Assembly: GCF_018320785.1 (NCBI RefSeq)
Contig: NC_054867.1
Location: forward strand, 25,981,855-26,045,854
Length of the DNA: 64,000 bases
Reading direction: 5' to 3'
Origin: Cheilinus undulatus
Taxonomy: Eukaryota; Chordata; Actinopteri; Labriformes; Labridae
Shown here: positions 26,038 through 38,100 of the stretch, one piece after another
Layout: the number at the start of each line of letters is the position of its first letter
Numbering within the stretch: position 1 is the first letter of the stretch
Program-made: the position numbers and the translations under genes
The notes under the pieces: model-generated
What the model was told of the DNA's origin: nothing
The model's database searches: none
The model's input: only the letters and a program-made list of their open reading frames with translations

Positions 26038-26429
26038 TCTTATTCCTCGTCACGCTCCCCTTCACGGTTTCGCTCTCGCTTCCATTAGTTCTTTCCTCTT
26101 TTGTTTGCAGTGTTTTCAGTCGCTGTCATGGTGCTATGGACTTAAAGCATGTCTAGGTCTTTAAATGCATCAAAAAAGACATCTTAAAGTCTGCCGAATC
26201 AAAATCACCTTTGGCTATTAAGTCATACCCCGCCTCAATAATAACAGTGTATGAAATTTAGCAACATGGCTAAAAAAAAGTTTTCTTAAGCCTGTCAATC
26301 TTGATCTCACTTAACTTTAGTCATGCCCAGGTGAAAAATGTTTATTCACATCAGATCCATTTTAGTCCATAATGCATGTGATATTACAAAACATTGCCTC
26401 AAATACATTTTAATACTAAATTGCAAGGC

Positions 26430-27120
26430 ATGTGAACAGTTTCAGTGATTTGGAGGCCCATAGCAAAGACTAGTATCAGGTCCTTCTTCATTCAGCTAAA
26501 GGCAATCACAGCAAGTGAACAACATATTTTGAGGCGTCTGTTTTTGCTATCAAAGTCAGAAAACTACAGAACACACCCAAATGTGAAATTGAAATGCTGA
26601 TACAGCAAACTGTGATTCATCAGCTCTTAGAGGACCATCCTTACTTAAAGGTGTAGCACATCATAATATTTCAACATTTTCTAGGCCAGGTAAAACTTTT
26701 GAAATAAAAATATATGTTCAATATTGTTGCAATATCTTTTCCTTGAAATTTTTTAATTGCATGTCATTTCACCAAGCAGTAATCAATCAACTAATTGTTT
26801 CAATAATTCTACAGTGTGTGGATCAACCAAACTATGATTAACTTGGTATAATCACATTTTGAGGGTTTTTTGATGAGCTTGGGCCTTGTTATTGGCTCCA
26901 GGGGTTTTCTCCAGGGACTTTTTGTGTAATAAGAATCTACTTTGATCCAATTTTATTCTTTAATGGCCCCTTAGTTACACTCGAAATACACTTCTAAATC
27001 ATTTAGAGCAGTTTAAGACATACCCCAAACATTTGATGCATGTTTTTAATGATTAAACATTGGAGCTTGAGGCCTTATATGCCTCTGCCTACCTTTACCC
27101 ATTGGTAAAATCACCTTTGC
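26430..27120. repeat. Old dispersed repeat, copy 1
   Basis: This block aligns by eye with 49,530-50,130 in the same order and orientation. Shared blocks include agtgatttg-aggcc, catcagctcttaga, 'ccaggt-aaac-tt', 'gtaatc-a-caac' and 'ggcttgg-cctg'. It has no coding sequence. The copies have diverged strongly, so the insertions are old. Confidence 0.6.
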
Positions 27121-27127
27121 CTGTATC

Positions 27128-28478
27128 CAGTGGATTCAGAAAGTATTCTGACCCCCTTCACTTTCTTAAATCCTTTGATGTTGCAGCCTAATGCCAAAAG
27201 CGTTTAAATTCACCTTTTCTCTCATTAATCTACACTCAGTACCCCACTAAGAAAATCTGGAAACAGAATTTAGAAATTTTCACAAATTTATTAAAAAGAA
27301 ATAAAAACTCATAAATTTCACATTGTCATAAGTATTCAGAACTTTTACTCAGTGCTTAGTTGAAGCACCTTTGACAGCGATTGCAGACTCAAGTATTTTT
27401 GAACATGACATAACAGGCTTTGTACATCTGGATTGAGGGATTTTCTGCCATTCTTCTATCCTCTCAAGTTCAGTTAGGTTAGATAGTGGACAGCCATTTT
27501 CAGGTATCTCCAGAGATTTTCAATTGTGTTCAGGTCAGAGCTTTGGTAGAGTGACTCTGGGACATTCTGAGTTGTCCCTAAGGTACTCATGTGTGGTCTT
27601 GGCTGTGTCGTTAGGGTTATTGTCATGTTGGAATGTGAAGATTCAGCCCAGTATGAGGTTGTGAGTGCTGTGGAACAGGTTTTCACTGAGGATATTTCTG
27701 TACTTTGCTTCATTCAGTGTTCCCTCAACTCTGACCAGTCTCCCAGTCCCCACTGCTAAAAAAAAAACACCCCCACAGCATGATGCTGCCACCACCATGC
27801 TTCACTTATTGGATGGTATTGGGAAGTTGATAAGCAGTGCCTGGTTTCATCCAGACATCATGTTTAGAATTGAGGCCAAAGAATTCAATCTTGCTTTCAT
27901 CAGAGCAGTGAATTTTGTTTCTCACAGTGTGAGAGTCCTCCAGATGCTTTTTTGCAAACTCCAAATGGAGTCCATGTGTTTTGCACTGAGGAGATGCTTC
28001 ATTCTGGCCACTTTGCCATAAGGTGCTGCAGTGATGGTTGTCCTCCTTGAACTTTGTCCCATCTCCACACTGGAGCTCTAGAGTTCAGAGTGACTGTAGG
28101 GTTCTTGGTCACCTCTCTTACAAAGGCCCTTCTCCCCCAGCTGCTCAGTTTGACTGGGAGACCAGCTCTTGGAAGAGTCCCGGTTGTGCTAGACTTTTTC
28201 CATTTGAGAATTATGGAGGACACTCTGCTCTTGGGAACCTTCAGAACAGCAGACATTTTTGTAGTCTTTCCGGGATCCGTGCCTTGCAACAACCCTGTCT
28301 GAGCTCTGTAGGCAGAGCTGAATACTCATGGCAATGTGATATTTCTTCTTCTTTTCTTTGGATAAATTTTCACTTTGTCATGATAAGGTACTGAGTGTAG
28401 ATTAATGAGGGGAAAGTGAATTGTAGCACCTGGCTGCACTGAAAAAGTGATGGGGGTCTGAACACTTTGTGAATGCTC
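27128..28478 (-). mobile_element. Degenerate Tc1/mariner element
   Basis: The left terminal sequence (cagtggattcagaaagtatt then ctgaccccc) is mirrored on the right by gggggtctgaacactttgtg then aatgc. These are ends typical of fish Tc1 elements. On the minus strand, broken transposase frames remain. An N-terminal helix-turn-helix piece contains KVPKSRVSSIILKWKK (about 28,240). A C-terminal piece with SSDLNTIENLWRYLK (about 27,500) covers the last catalytic acidic residue of the DDE triad. Frameshifts separate them, so the copy is inactive. Confidence 0.85.
27474..28292 (-). pseudogene. Broken Tc1 transposase
   Basis: This is the coding remnant inside the element above. The order on the minus strand is DNA-binding domain (28,292-27,999), then an unreadable central catalytic part, then the C-terminal segment (27,713-27,474). 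Several frame changes and stops occur, and no single open frame longer than 100 codons survives. Confidence 0.8.
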
Positions 28479-28479
28479 A

Positions 28480-29800
28480 GCCAGTCCTTGAATACTGATG
28501 TTCATTAATGCATTAGTCAAATATGAAGCGTCCACTAAGACTGATTCTAGCAATCTTGTAAAAAGCAAGAAGTACTTGACCAACACTGCAGACTCAGCAA
28601 AAAAAGCAAACACAATAATGGCCCATTCCCTAATTTTAGTGTCTGGGTATGCATTTCCTTCCAATATATCTTTTCTCATAATAAAGTAATTGCAGTTTAC
28701 CCCTATCACATAGAGGCAAAAGGTCATGCATTAATTCTTAAAGTAGTTTTTCTAAGCTTAAAAGTGTTACAACCCAGCTAAAAGTTCATTTAAAAATCTG
28801 CCTAGTTTGTCTGCCACAGCTGACGTGGTATTTTTATGAGTGAAAATCTCTGGAGATATGAGGGCAGTTATCAGATTTTCAATAGTTTTCTTACAAATAA
28901 TCTTTGAGCGATAGCTGCATTTTACTGTTCCTCGTGTTTCTGAACATTTGAGTTTATATTTTGAAGTGTTGTTTTATCTGTTCAGATAAATAAACTTGCC
29001 AAAATCAGTTTATTTATATAATGTTAGAGATAAGTTAAGAGTTATACTCAATGATCCACATTCCTTATCAGTATTTAATGACTGGGGAAATGTAATCATG
29101 ATGAAGCCAAGGTGATGGATAGTGTTCTAATATCAGGTAAATGATTAAACGACAAAGTATGGCAAGAACACTCTCTCTCAGGTTTGATCAATATATACAT
29201 TGTGTTAACTAATGTTACATAAATGAGTATTTTTAAAATAAAGATCTCACTTTTGACATTTTTCTGTACAAAATCATTATTTTCAATCACCAAATCTTTG
29301 TCCGTAAAATCTAAACATTAAAGAGGCTATAACATTTTGAATTGAGAACATGTGGAAGCTTTAATGTCAAAGAAATAACTCTGTGTTTAAGCTTTAATTT
29401 GATGTAAAAAGAGAAAATAAACAGTTGTCACTGTGTATTATCACATTTCAACTGTAAGACACACATTAGTGACACTTCTTGTAGGCAGAGAAAGTCAGAA
29501 ATTGAATTCAAACTAATTGTAAGGCAAGAAAATTCACATTGAAGAACTACTGAGGGTTAGTGTTGTCAAATAAAGTCAAAAAGTGATATTTTAATTTTTC
29601 CCCTTTGTACCTGGAATCATGCCACTGACATTTACAATCATACACTCCATGTGTGATACAACTGTGATGAGAAACAGAGAAAAGAGAATTTCAAGGATTG
29701 TGAAGGTTTAAAGTACAGTCCGTACTGATGTGCTGAGGTGTTAAATAACAGTGTCCTGTCCTGGGTGGGGTTATGCTCCTTGCCCAATGCCATTAGCATC
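28480..29800. other. Unassigned DNA upstream of the Rh gene
   Basis: AT-rich sequence without recognisable exons or repeats. It may hold distal control elements of the Rh gene, but none stands out except the GATA palindrome nearer the promoter. Confidence 0.5.
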
Positions 29801-29802
29801 TC

Positions 29803-29813
29803 TTATCTGATAA
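29803..29813. promoter_or_regulatory. GATA-factor palindrome
   Basis: TTATCTGATAA is a near-perfect inverted pair of GATA motifs and lies just upstream of the TATA box of the Rh gene. GATA factors drive several Rh-family genes in blood cells. Their use here is inference. Confidence 0.5.
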
Positions 29814-29820
29814 ACTAGAG

Positions 29821-29828
29821 GTATAAAT
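29821..29828 (+). promoter_or_regulatory. TATA box of the Rh-family gene
   Basis: GTATAAAT lies 54 nt before the start codon. Transcription would begin near 29,850, giving a leader of about 25 nt with no room for a 5' intron. Confidence 0.6.
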
Positions 29829-29874
29829 GGTGGTGTTTCTGCAGAAGGGGGAGCATATGTGAGCTGTGATCACC

Positions 29875-31317
29875 ATGAGTGCGTCTACAAGTCTTAGGGT
29901 CCGCCTGCCAGTCTTCATAGCAGTGCTGGAGGTTACCATCTTAGCTCTTTACGCTGTGTTTGTCACTTACGACGACAATGCAAACGCTAAGCTGCAAAAC
30001 AACCAAACCAACCCAATGGATAACTCCCTGTACAGAGACTATCCATACTTTGCAGATGTGCAGGTGATGATCTTCGTAGGCTTCGGCTGCTTGCTGGCCT
30101 TCTTCAGGTTCTACGGTTTCAGTGGGATGGTCTTTAACTTTCTCACTGCTACATTCACGATCCAGTGGGCCATCCTGATTCAAGGCTTCTTCCAGTTCTT
30201 CAGCAACGGAAAAATTCACCTGGGAGTCATCAACCTGCTGAATGCAGAGTTCGCCTGTGCTGTGATCCTCATCTCTTTTGGTGCTGTGATCGGGAAGACC
30301 AGTCCGGTTCAGCTGCTGGTCATGGCTCTGCTGGAGGTCCCCTTCTTCGCTGTGACAGAGTGGGCCGTGTTGAAGTACATCAGGATCAATGATGCAGGGG
30401 GGTCCATTCTGATTCACTTGTATGCCTGCTACTTTGGTCTTGGGGTCACGTTTGTGCTGTTTCGGCCCAGTCTGAATAAGGGGCATGCCAAAGAAATCAC
30501 AAGTTATCAATCTGACATCCTGTGTCTGTTGGGGACCCTGTTCCTTTGGGTGTTCTGGCCTTCATTCAACTCTGCTCTGACCATTAAAGGTGATGATCAA
30601 CACAGAGCGATCCTCCACACCTTTATCGGTCTAAGCTCATCCACTATGACGGCCTTTGCCCTCTCTGCCGTATTCAACAAAAGAGGCAAGCTCACTATGG
30701 CTGACATTCAGAATGTAACCTTGGCAGGTGGTGTGACAGTGGGAGCTTCTGTGGACATGATGATTTCCCCTGCTGCTGCTTATGCTCTTGGTATCATGGG
30801 CTGTACCGCCTGCTTCTTCGGATACAGGTACCTGACCCCTTTCATGGCCCGACGCCTAAAGATTCAAGACCAGTGTGGTATTCACAACCTCCATGGGCTC
30901 ACCGGCCTCATATCATCCACAGCAGGAATCTGTGCCATTCTTCTAGCTAGCGAGGAAACCTACGGGCCCAGCATGTACCAGATCTTCTCCCACCGTGCCC
31001 CACCCGTGGGAGATCCGAAGCTGCTGGAGCTGCAGCAACTGATCCCAGGGCTGAAACCCGGCCTGGGTCGTACAGCACAGGAACAAGCTCTCTTCCAGGT
31101 GGCAGCTATCTTCTCCACTATCGCAGCGTCTACAATTGGTGGGTTGATCACTGGCTTAATCATGAACCTGCCGTTCTTGGCGTCCCCGTCTGATGAAGAC
31201 TGTTTCGATGATGAACTTTTCTTTGATGTACCCTCTGACTTTGAGAGAGTAGAAGATGTGAAGGTCACCATGAACAATGATGAAAACGTAAAGGAGAACC
31301 CTGAGACCAAAGGCTGA
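29875..31317 (+). CDS. Rh-family ammonia channel (Rhcg-like), intronless
   Basis: One uninterrupted frame encodes 480 residues from ATG at 29,875 (context tcaccATGa; the frame opens three codons earlier at a GTG that I do not use). The protein has the Amt/Rh fold: about 12 hydrophobic segments and a first lumenal loop with an N-glycosylation site (N43-Q-T). It carries the conserved acidic residue D173 in NDAGG and the twin pore histidines H181 (ILIHLYACYFG) and H340 (IHNLHG). The acidic C-terminal tail lies in the cytoplasm. Length and motifs match RhCG (about 480 residues). Such proteins conduct NH3 across gill and kidney epithelia. Mammalian RHCG has many exons, so this copy probably arose by retroposition. 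Its long open frame, TATA box and intact pore residues argue that it works. Which teleost Rh paralogue it is (rhcg1, rhcg2 or rhcg-like) I cannot decide without a tree. Confidence 0.93.
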   Translation: MSASTSLRVRLPVFIAVLEVTILALYAVFVTYDDNANAKLQNNQTNPMDNSLYRDYPYFADVQVMIFVGFGCLLAFFRFYGFSGMVFNFLTATFTIQWAILIQGFFQFFSNGKIHLGVINLLNAEFACAVILISFGAVIGKTSPVQLLVMALLEVPFFAVTEWAVLKYIRINDAGGSILIHLYACYFGLGVTFVLFRPSLNKGHAKEITSYQSDILCLLGTLFLWVFWPSFNSALTIKGDDQHRAILHTFIGLSSSTMTAFALSAVFNKRGKLTMADIQNVTLAGGVTVGASVDMMISPAAAYALGIMGCTACFFGYRYLTPFMARRLKIQDQCGIHNLHGLTGLISSTAGICAILLASEETYGPSMYQIFSHRAPPVGDPKLLELQQLIPGLKPGLGRTAQEQALFQVAAIFSTIAASTIGGLITGLIMNLPFLASPSDEDCFDDELFFDVPSDFERVEDVKVTMNNDENVKENPETKG

Positions 31318-31611
31318 GCTAAAGAAAGTTATTCATAGTCATTCCTTTCTTAAAAATCACTGTCAACTAAACTATTTCAGAATGTAGATATTTATCCTTG
31401 CTGTTTGAAAGTGTTGTAAATGCTAGTTTGATCATTTTATCTGTGGAAGAAGTGAATATATTTGGGGCTGAGCGGACTGTTTCTTAAATCGTAGCTGAAG
31501 ATGTTTTCTGTTGCATTAAAAGTTTTCTATTTAAAATTGAAAAAATGGCAGTAACTTATAGAAGGATATGCATAATAATGTATAATATTGTATTATATAA
31601 ATTCAATTTGA

Positions 31612-31617
31612 AATAAA
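31612..31617 (+). promoter_or_regulatory. Poly(A) signal of the Rh-family gene
   Basis: AATAAA lies about 295 nt after the stop codon and is followed by T-rich sequence. This would end a compact transcript. Confidence 0.65.
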
Positions 31618-31819
31618 TTATTTTGAAAATACACTTTTTGTTTTTTCTTGACATTTTATCTTATATTTTTAAACCATCTGGCAAATGTGGTCATTTTTAT
31701 TATGCTGCAATATGAAACACATTTAAAAAAGAGGTTTAGATTTGATAATACTGCTATTGATACCCAGAAAGGAGACTCTGGCACTGCACAACACAAGACA
31801 AAGGAAAGGCGTTTAAAAC

Positions 31820-31890
31820 AATATAGTGTAGTCAGGCGATTAATAAAATTAATTATATACTTTGCAATTAATTTATTGCAATTAATTGCA
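31820..31890. repeat. AATTAATTGC-rich MITE fragment
   Basis: The stretch gcgattaataaaattaatta then tactttgcaattaatttatt resembles the interior of fish elements built of 'gattaatcgcattaat' repeats. No ends are visible. Confidence 0.35.
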
Positions 31891-32560
31891 TATGTTGATA
31901 ATTTGAGAAAGATAGCATTACTGGTAGATTTGATAATTAAAGTAACATAATAATAAAGGACATGTGTCTATATGCCTTTACAAATTTAAATTAGCTTTTG
32001 AAACAGAAGAAGTGAAGATGAGACTAGTCAATCCAGGATGGTGTTAATCTGTGGATTTTATTCTTAAAACTGTAAAAGTAAGAGCACAGAGAACTTTTAC
32101 ATGTGTTCCAACTGAAGTAACAAAGCTACTTAAACTGTGAGAGTAATTAGCATACATTATTTGATCATATTTTTCCTCCTTGTGGTCAGTTAATGAAATT
32201 TACACTTCAAACCCACAACACCTTTAAAAAATACAAGGAAATCAAAATGAAAGAAAAAGAAGGTACATAAAACTGCCATTCTCTGATGATGATGAAATGT
32301 GATACTGTTAAGAGCTGTGAGTTATTCAATATTAATATGAACACAAGATAGTGTGGAATAATCCAATATGATAAAGGTATAAGATGTAATATGTGCAATG
32401 TAAGTGGGGAAAGACACATATTCATCTGGTAAAACACTACAGAAAAGTGTGATCTTTATTTTACGGGTATAAATACAAAGATAATGATGTGAAATATTAC
32501 CGTGGAAGTCAAATGCAAACGTTAAGGTTAAAGTGCAGTAATATAATCATACTGACAATG

Positions 32561-32595
32561 ATAATATAATATAATATAATATAATATAATATAAT
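32561..32595. repeat. (ATAAT)n pentanucleotide repeat
   Basis: About seven ATAAT units directly abut the MITE end that follows. Confidence 0.9.
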
Positions 32596-32685
32596 TAGGG
32601 CTGTCAAAAGATTAGCATTTTTAATCTCAAGATTTCTGTAATTAATTTTGATTAATCGCACTCTTTCAATCTCATTCTAAAATTC
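32596..32685. mobile_element. MITE end of the 'agggctgtcaa..gatta' type
   Basis: The sequence tagggctgtcaaaagattag and further on gattaatcgcactctt is typical of a widespread fish MITE (AGGGCTGTCAATCGATTAA...). Only one end is clear. Confidence 0.5.
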
Positions 32686-32811
32686 TACTATTTAACATTT
32701 AAACCAGTTTTTGTCTCAGTGGGTAACTGACTTCCAGTTTTGATACGGACCTGCTTTCACTCTAAATTATTGTAGTGCACTTCACTTTAGTAAATCAGTG
32801 AAACATTTATA

Positions 32812-33542
32812 CACTCAAAATATTGAGTAGATTAAAAAGCAGAATTAAGAAAAACAAATAATTGATCATGAGTAAATCTAACTTATATTTTTAATTATGT
32901 CTACATAAATTCAGTTAATAGAATTGCTGAATTAAATTGAGTAAATTTCTTTGAAATATTTTGTCAACCATACAAAAAGGATTAAGTACACACTGCTCAA
33001 ATTATTTGTTAAAACTGATTTCGTTATAGTTTTGTGTGGTTGGAATGGATTTTTTTGAGTAATCATTACTCATATATCAATGTCAGGTTATGTTGGTTAC
33101 TTTTCATAAAGCTATATGTTCTATATTAACTGCAATTTTCCCTATTTTTTATCACATACTTCAATGTTGAATATTAATGCCTAGTAGGCATTGCCTACCA
33201 AGGTAGTCTAATTAAAGTGACTACAAATGACATTAAGTGAAAAGTACACTGAATCACAATGTCCCCTTTCATCATCTTCACTTTACCATCACTGTTTATT
33301 CCAGTTGCCCCTTACAGGTGGAAGTTGTCCCACTGAGTCAGAGACCTCACTCATGGTGCAAAAGTGTCTAATGCCCATAGGCATTCGGGAACAAAAATAA
33401 CTACAATGATTGAGTGCTGTTTACCTAAATCTAAAAATGTGTTCAGCAACTCAGAAAAATACAGTTGAAATAGCTATTGTGGATTTTTAAGTTAACACAA
33501 CCTATTGTTTTTAACAGCCTTCATCTGTTCAGTCTTACAGTG
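32812..33542 (+). mobile_element. CACTA-like non-autonomous element, copy A
   Basis: The copy begins cactcaaaatattgagta and ends cttacagtg. It shares a central block with the element at 39.3 kb, including actcatggtgcaaaagt and the preceding actgagtca. No coding sequence is present. The TA flank is kept only on the left. Confidence 0.6.
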
Positions 33543-33927
33543 TGCATAGGTGTTGCCTCTGTAACTGCCATGTATGTAAAAAAAATAATTTCATTTAAAA
33601 TGACTTTGTAGTCTTGTTGTAGTCCTAAGTCTGGTCAGACTGAGAGTAACTGGGCCCACCAAAACTGCACCGTTTGAATCAGAACCATTGGAGAACGACA
33701 TCAATCACTTCTGCCCCTCTTACTCAGTTATTTTGAGAAGAACAGTGAGGTCAGTAATAATATTGAATAGAACTGTCGAATATTTCTTGCTCTTGAAACT
33801 GATAACTTTTCATAGAGTATACTTGGACATATTATTGAAACACAAAAATTATTAAAGATATTTAAACAATTTAATCCGTCAGTCAAGTCACCATTTCTTT
33901 TGATTAAATTAACTCATGTAATATTCA

Positions 33928-34130
33928 ATGCCGTGAAAAGTATCTGTCCCCTTTCTGATTCCTGAGTTTTTTGCATAATTATCACACTAAAATGTTTCAG
34001 ATCACCAAACCAATCTTAACATCTCTCAAAGACAACCCAAGAAAATACAAAATGCAGTTTCTATGTGATGAGTTTATTTATGAAGGGAAAAAATATCTAA
34101 ACCTATCTGGTCCTACGTGAAAAGTATTGC
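33928..34130. mobile_element. Tc1-like terminal fragment
   Basis: The sequence gccgtgaaaagtatctgtcc through tgcataattatcacactaaa and aatgtttcagatcaccaaac closely resembles the end of a fish Tc1 family ('ccgtgaaaagtatttgccccc'). The rest of the element is missing or unrecognisable. Confidence 0.55.
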
Positions 34131-34289
34131 CATGCATGAATGCAATGTGCCCTGCCCAAGGAACTGAATGACATAACTCCATTACCGTGTACCTGAGTGA
34201 CTGTGCTACTGCTAAGGTCTGAGTTTTACCCTGACGTTGGTACAGGATACAATTTTCAGTGATGTAAAGCTACATCTTCCAGACAGCCT

Positions 34290-35100
34290 GCACTTGCCTG
34301 AATGCACCCCTGAACTTGTGACACCTTACCAGACCACTGTTTAAGTGTGGGGTCTTGTCTCTGAAGCTCAACTTCATCAGAGATGTCTTTGATGGTGGAG
34401 GTCTCTGGTTTAACTCATTTGTTTGTCTTTAAGGCGAACATACAGCTCACACAGTGTCTCTCCTGGATGGATGTCGAGGGAATCTTCGTCTGTAAGCCTC
34501 TTTCACTTTATCATAATCTTCAGATAATTCAATATCCATTAGCACATATACACTACGTGACTTATCAGTCAAAAGGGGAACCAGTCAAATTGCCCTCTCC
34601 TCTCTAGACCAATGGCAGACCTGGGCCATCCTTTCAAAGGTGGTAAGGAAGTGTTCGACATCATCTTCTGGCGACAGTGGCAGAAGTTTTAGGTGGGGAT
34701 GGCAGGACTTGAATATCTGGTGGCTGGACTCACCCCTCTCATCCTGGTGCTCATTGTAGTTTGTTTTGCTTTGGCAGTACTGCTCCTCTACACCTTCCTC
34801 TTCTCCTTGCTGCTGCTTGGAGGGTTGCTGCTTGCTGCTCTCATCTCAGCAACTTGAGTCTGGATCTGCCAAAACTGCTGCTCCATATTTCACCATCTCA
34901 GCTCCTTCACTTTTCCTGCTGCTTGTTACTTGCTGCTTGTGTTTGCACGACTGACTTATTTGCAAGACTTCCTCGTGTGGCGCAGTTTCTCCAGTTTATC
35001 ATCTGCATTGCTGGCTCTGGCCTTTTGTTCAGCAGCTGAGGACATCCCGCCATCATCTGGTTCCTCACGTTGGTCATCTTCCCAATGAAGATTTACAGAC
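34290..35100 (-). pseudogene. Retroelement gag remnant (Ty3/gypsy type)
   Basis: On the minus strand, broken frames show pieces of a gag capsid. These are a segment near 34,700-34,610 with DDVEHFLTTFERMAQVCHW, a piece around 34,590-34,450 containing LMDIELSEDYDKVKEA, then ETLCELYVRLKD. The pattern 'D-[IV]-EHFLTTFER' is typical of Ty3/gypsy-like gag and of the related SCAN fold. Stops and frameshifts interrupt it, and no protease, RT or LTR was found nearby. It could be a dead retroelement fragment or a decayed gag-derived gene; the former is more likely. Confidence 0.6.
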
Positions 35101-38100
35101 GGGTACACTTCAGTCTCCGTGAGACGCTCCACATGTTAAGAGCCGATACTCTGCATAGAGACACGAGGTCCCAGAGCATCTTGGGAGCTGATGATTCTTT
35201 GACTTGTACACTTTATAGAAAAAACATTTTAGCTAGACAATAAATAAAACTATGCAGCTCACAATAGTATAAGTGGAGCCCCTACAGTGTGCAGGTTCAT
35301 GTGTATGGTGAAGTACAAAATTATCTCTTTCTTCATTGAAAATATTAAATACTGATGATTTGACCCCTCAGATTAAGCGGATTAAGCAACAAATAGTTAG
35401 TTCAGAAACTACTGAATGAAACTCATGTTACTCTAATGTAGACTGATCTTTGTGCTCAACTGTAGATGTAGCGATTTGTTTTAAGTATGTTGGATTTAGC
35501 AAAGAGGATTTTACATAATGAGCAGAGATGCAGACAGGTCATTCTGCTTCAACAAAAGGGCGGCAAACAGGATGACAAATATGAAAACACAGTTGAGTAT
35601 TTAGTGGTTAGACCTCTGTGTCTTTGATATCCAGCACCAATAGTACAATCTCTCCCACAACTGATAATAAAAGAGTGTAAAACATCAAGCATCTCAACAA
35701 CCGATAACACCTTCCATAAAGAAAAAATGTTCTGTCAATACGAATATCTGTATGCTATAAGTGCTGCCATTTTTATGATCACGTTTTAACCCATTTTATT
35801 TATTTATACTTCAATCTTATATGATGCACGACTTCATAAACATCAAGTTCCACTCCACAAAAAGGTTTATTAAGTCCTTAAGGAAAGAGAAGCTGGGAAA
35901 CCAAGTGTTGCGCTGGCTCATCAGGATGGCTGAATTATTAGACCTGTCATTGGATACAAAGGTTACAGAATTGTCATCATAGAGTCTTTTATTAACTGAT
36001 AGGTTCATCAAAGTGTCTTATCTAATCATGCATGACAGGACAGCATAGTTTTATTCACTGTCTAACTAAACTGTTTTCTGTATAAAGTGTATAAGTCACA
36101 GAGTGCAGATTTATGTTGATTTAATCTAAAGATGTTTCCTCTCCTGAATACAGTACCTAATAAGACATACATTGTCAAGAGGTCATGGGACACAGAGTAC
36201 CCGTTTCCGCTTTCGTATCTTAGCTTTATCACCAACATCACCCGGCTGTGACTCTGATAACTTTGAAATTGGACCCATGATAACTAACTTTGCTGGGCTG
36301 TTTGATAAGTGAAGAACCAAACTGACCTCTGATACTTCTTCTGGAAGTCCTGAGAGATTTCAGTTCAGATTCAAGCTGAAAACAGCAAATTATTTACACT
36401 ATTATCTAAATACATTTTAATTCAAAAGCTCAGAAACAATACTTCTCACGTTTAAAAAGGCCTTTCACACAGTTCAAACAAGTCCTGAATTTCACTGACG
36501 TTATACTCAACAAACAAAGTTGAGTTAAGTTAAACATTAAGATTTCCTGCTAATGGTCACAATGCCAACATGTGGGGTTTTAGTAAATGTTAAATATGTT
36601 TACTAACTTTGTTCAGAACATGAGCTTGGCCACTAGGCCATCTCCTCCCCATTAGTTTGTAGTAGACTTGCAGCTTCAGTACTAACCTGACCTATACTGG
36701 CTAGGACTGCCGTTGTATCTGACCAGCAGAGCTTGTCGGTGGCTAAAACTCATGCCACAGCCTATCAAGAGATGTGCAAAATCTTCTCTGCTAACAGAAG
36801 CTTTTGGTTTGGCTCTTTGCTCTTGTTCTAAAAAAGAAATGTGGTCCAGGTCTGAATAAACTACTGCTTTCCTACAGCTACATTCAGGCTAATCGCTACC
36901 CTGGTGAAAGCCATTGTATATACCGGCTTACAGTACAACTTAACCCCACCAGTAATGAATGTAAACTAATGGTGAAACAGGTGAGCAGAAGAATGAAAAC
37001 ACCTCTTTTCTGTCATGAAAAACTTTCAGTTTTGATCTTTGCTCTTTATTTTGTAAAAACAAACAAACAAACAAACAAACAAAAAAGTGTCCCAGTTCTG
37101 CTACAACTGCTGCCATTCTAGTTACCTTTGGGCTGACCACTACACCGACCGATTTGCCTGATGAAAGTCTGGCAAATTAATCTGCTTTGCAGCCTTAGAG
37201 GGATTTAATTACAATTGAAGAACAGTGTATTGAAACAAAACAATTTGACTTGGTAGCACAAGAAAAGGTAACAATATCATCAAAGTTATAATGATTCATG
37301 CATGGTTACTCCAGTGCCTTTAATATCACTCATAGCAATATTTTCACTAGTTTCAATGACATTTTCCTACGGACTATGTCATCCTTACATCAGAAGTAAA
37401 GTCTAATGATTGCAAAATACTGCATGATTCATCATCTGGAATGATGGGAAAAAATGTGTCCATTCACTACATTCACAACGTTGTGTTTTTTCTTCAGAAA
37501 AAGGTAGGAAGAGCAGACATAGCATCAGATATGTTTATCATTACACAGCTTTTAAATAGCTGAAAGATGCTGAGAAAATGGATGAGAAAGAAATTTTCTG
37601 ATAGCACATAAGCTGCCAGCAGACAGTAGCTATGCTAGCATTCAACCACTTCATCATTGACACTGCAGCAGCTGCATATTTACTGGCTATTGTTTAACAC
37701 TTCCAAGAGTTTATAATACCTATCAGTCAACTGTTACCTCATATCAGCAGCTGACATTAGCATGTTTGACAGCTAAAGACAGCTGTTGCCTGATACAAAT
37801 CATATGTTTATATGGTTATACTTCGTATAGACATACATATACATACATATAAGGCTAAAAATGACTAATAATGAGTATGTTTACATGTGTGGAAGTAGAA
37901 CTTTATGTCTCTTTCAGTGAACCCATGTATCACTTTGTGATGTAATAAGAAACCAAATGTTCCCTGTCAGATCGTTTTTATCTGATCACTCTTCAAACCT
38001 CTTCGTCAGTCTAGTCTCCCAGCCAATTTGACCAGGAAACAACATAGAAATGCAAATGTTAGGTGTTGATTGTATATCTTTCTATTGACTGTATCCTGTG

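Noticed and set aside
29833-29843. A possible 3' splice site (tttctgcag) just before the Rh gene start
   Set aside because: The TATA box lies immediately upstream and leaves no room for an upstream exon; a short leader is simpler. An alternative spliced 5' exon cannot be fully excluded.
29941-30510. A 189-codon open frame on the minus strand within the Rh gene
   Set aside because: It is the antisense shadow of the Rh coding sequence; its composition follows the sense codons and it has no recognisable domain.
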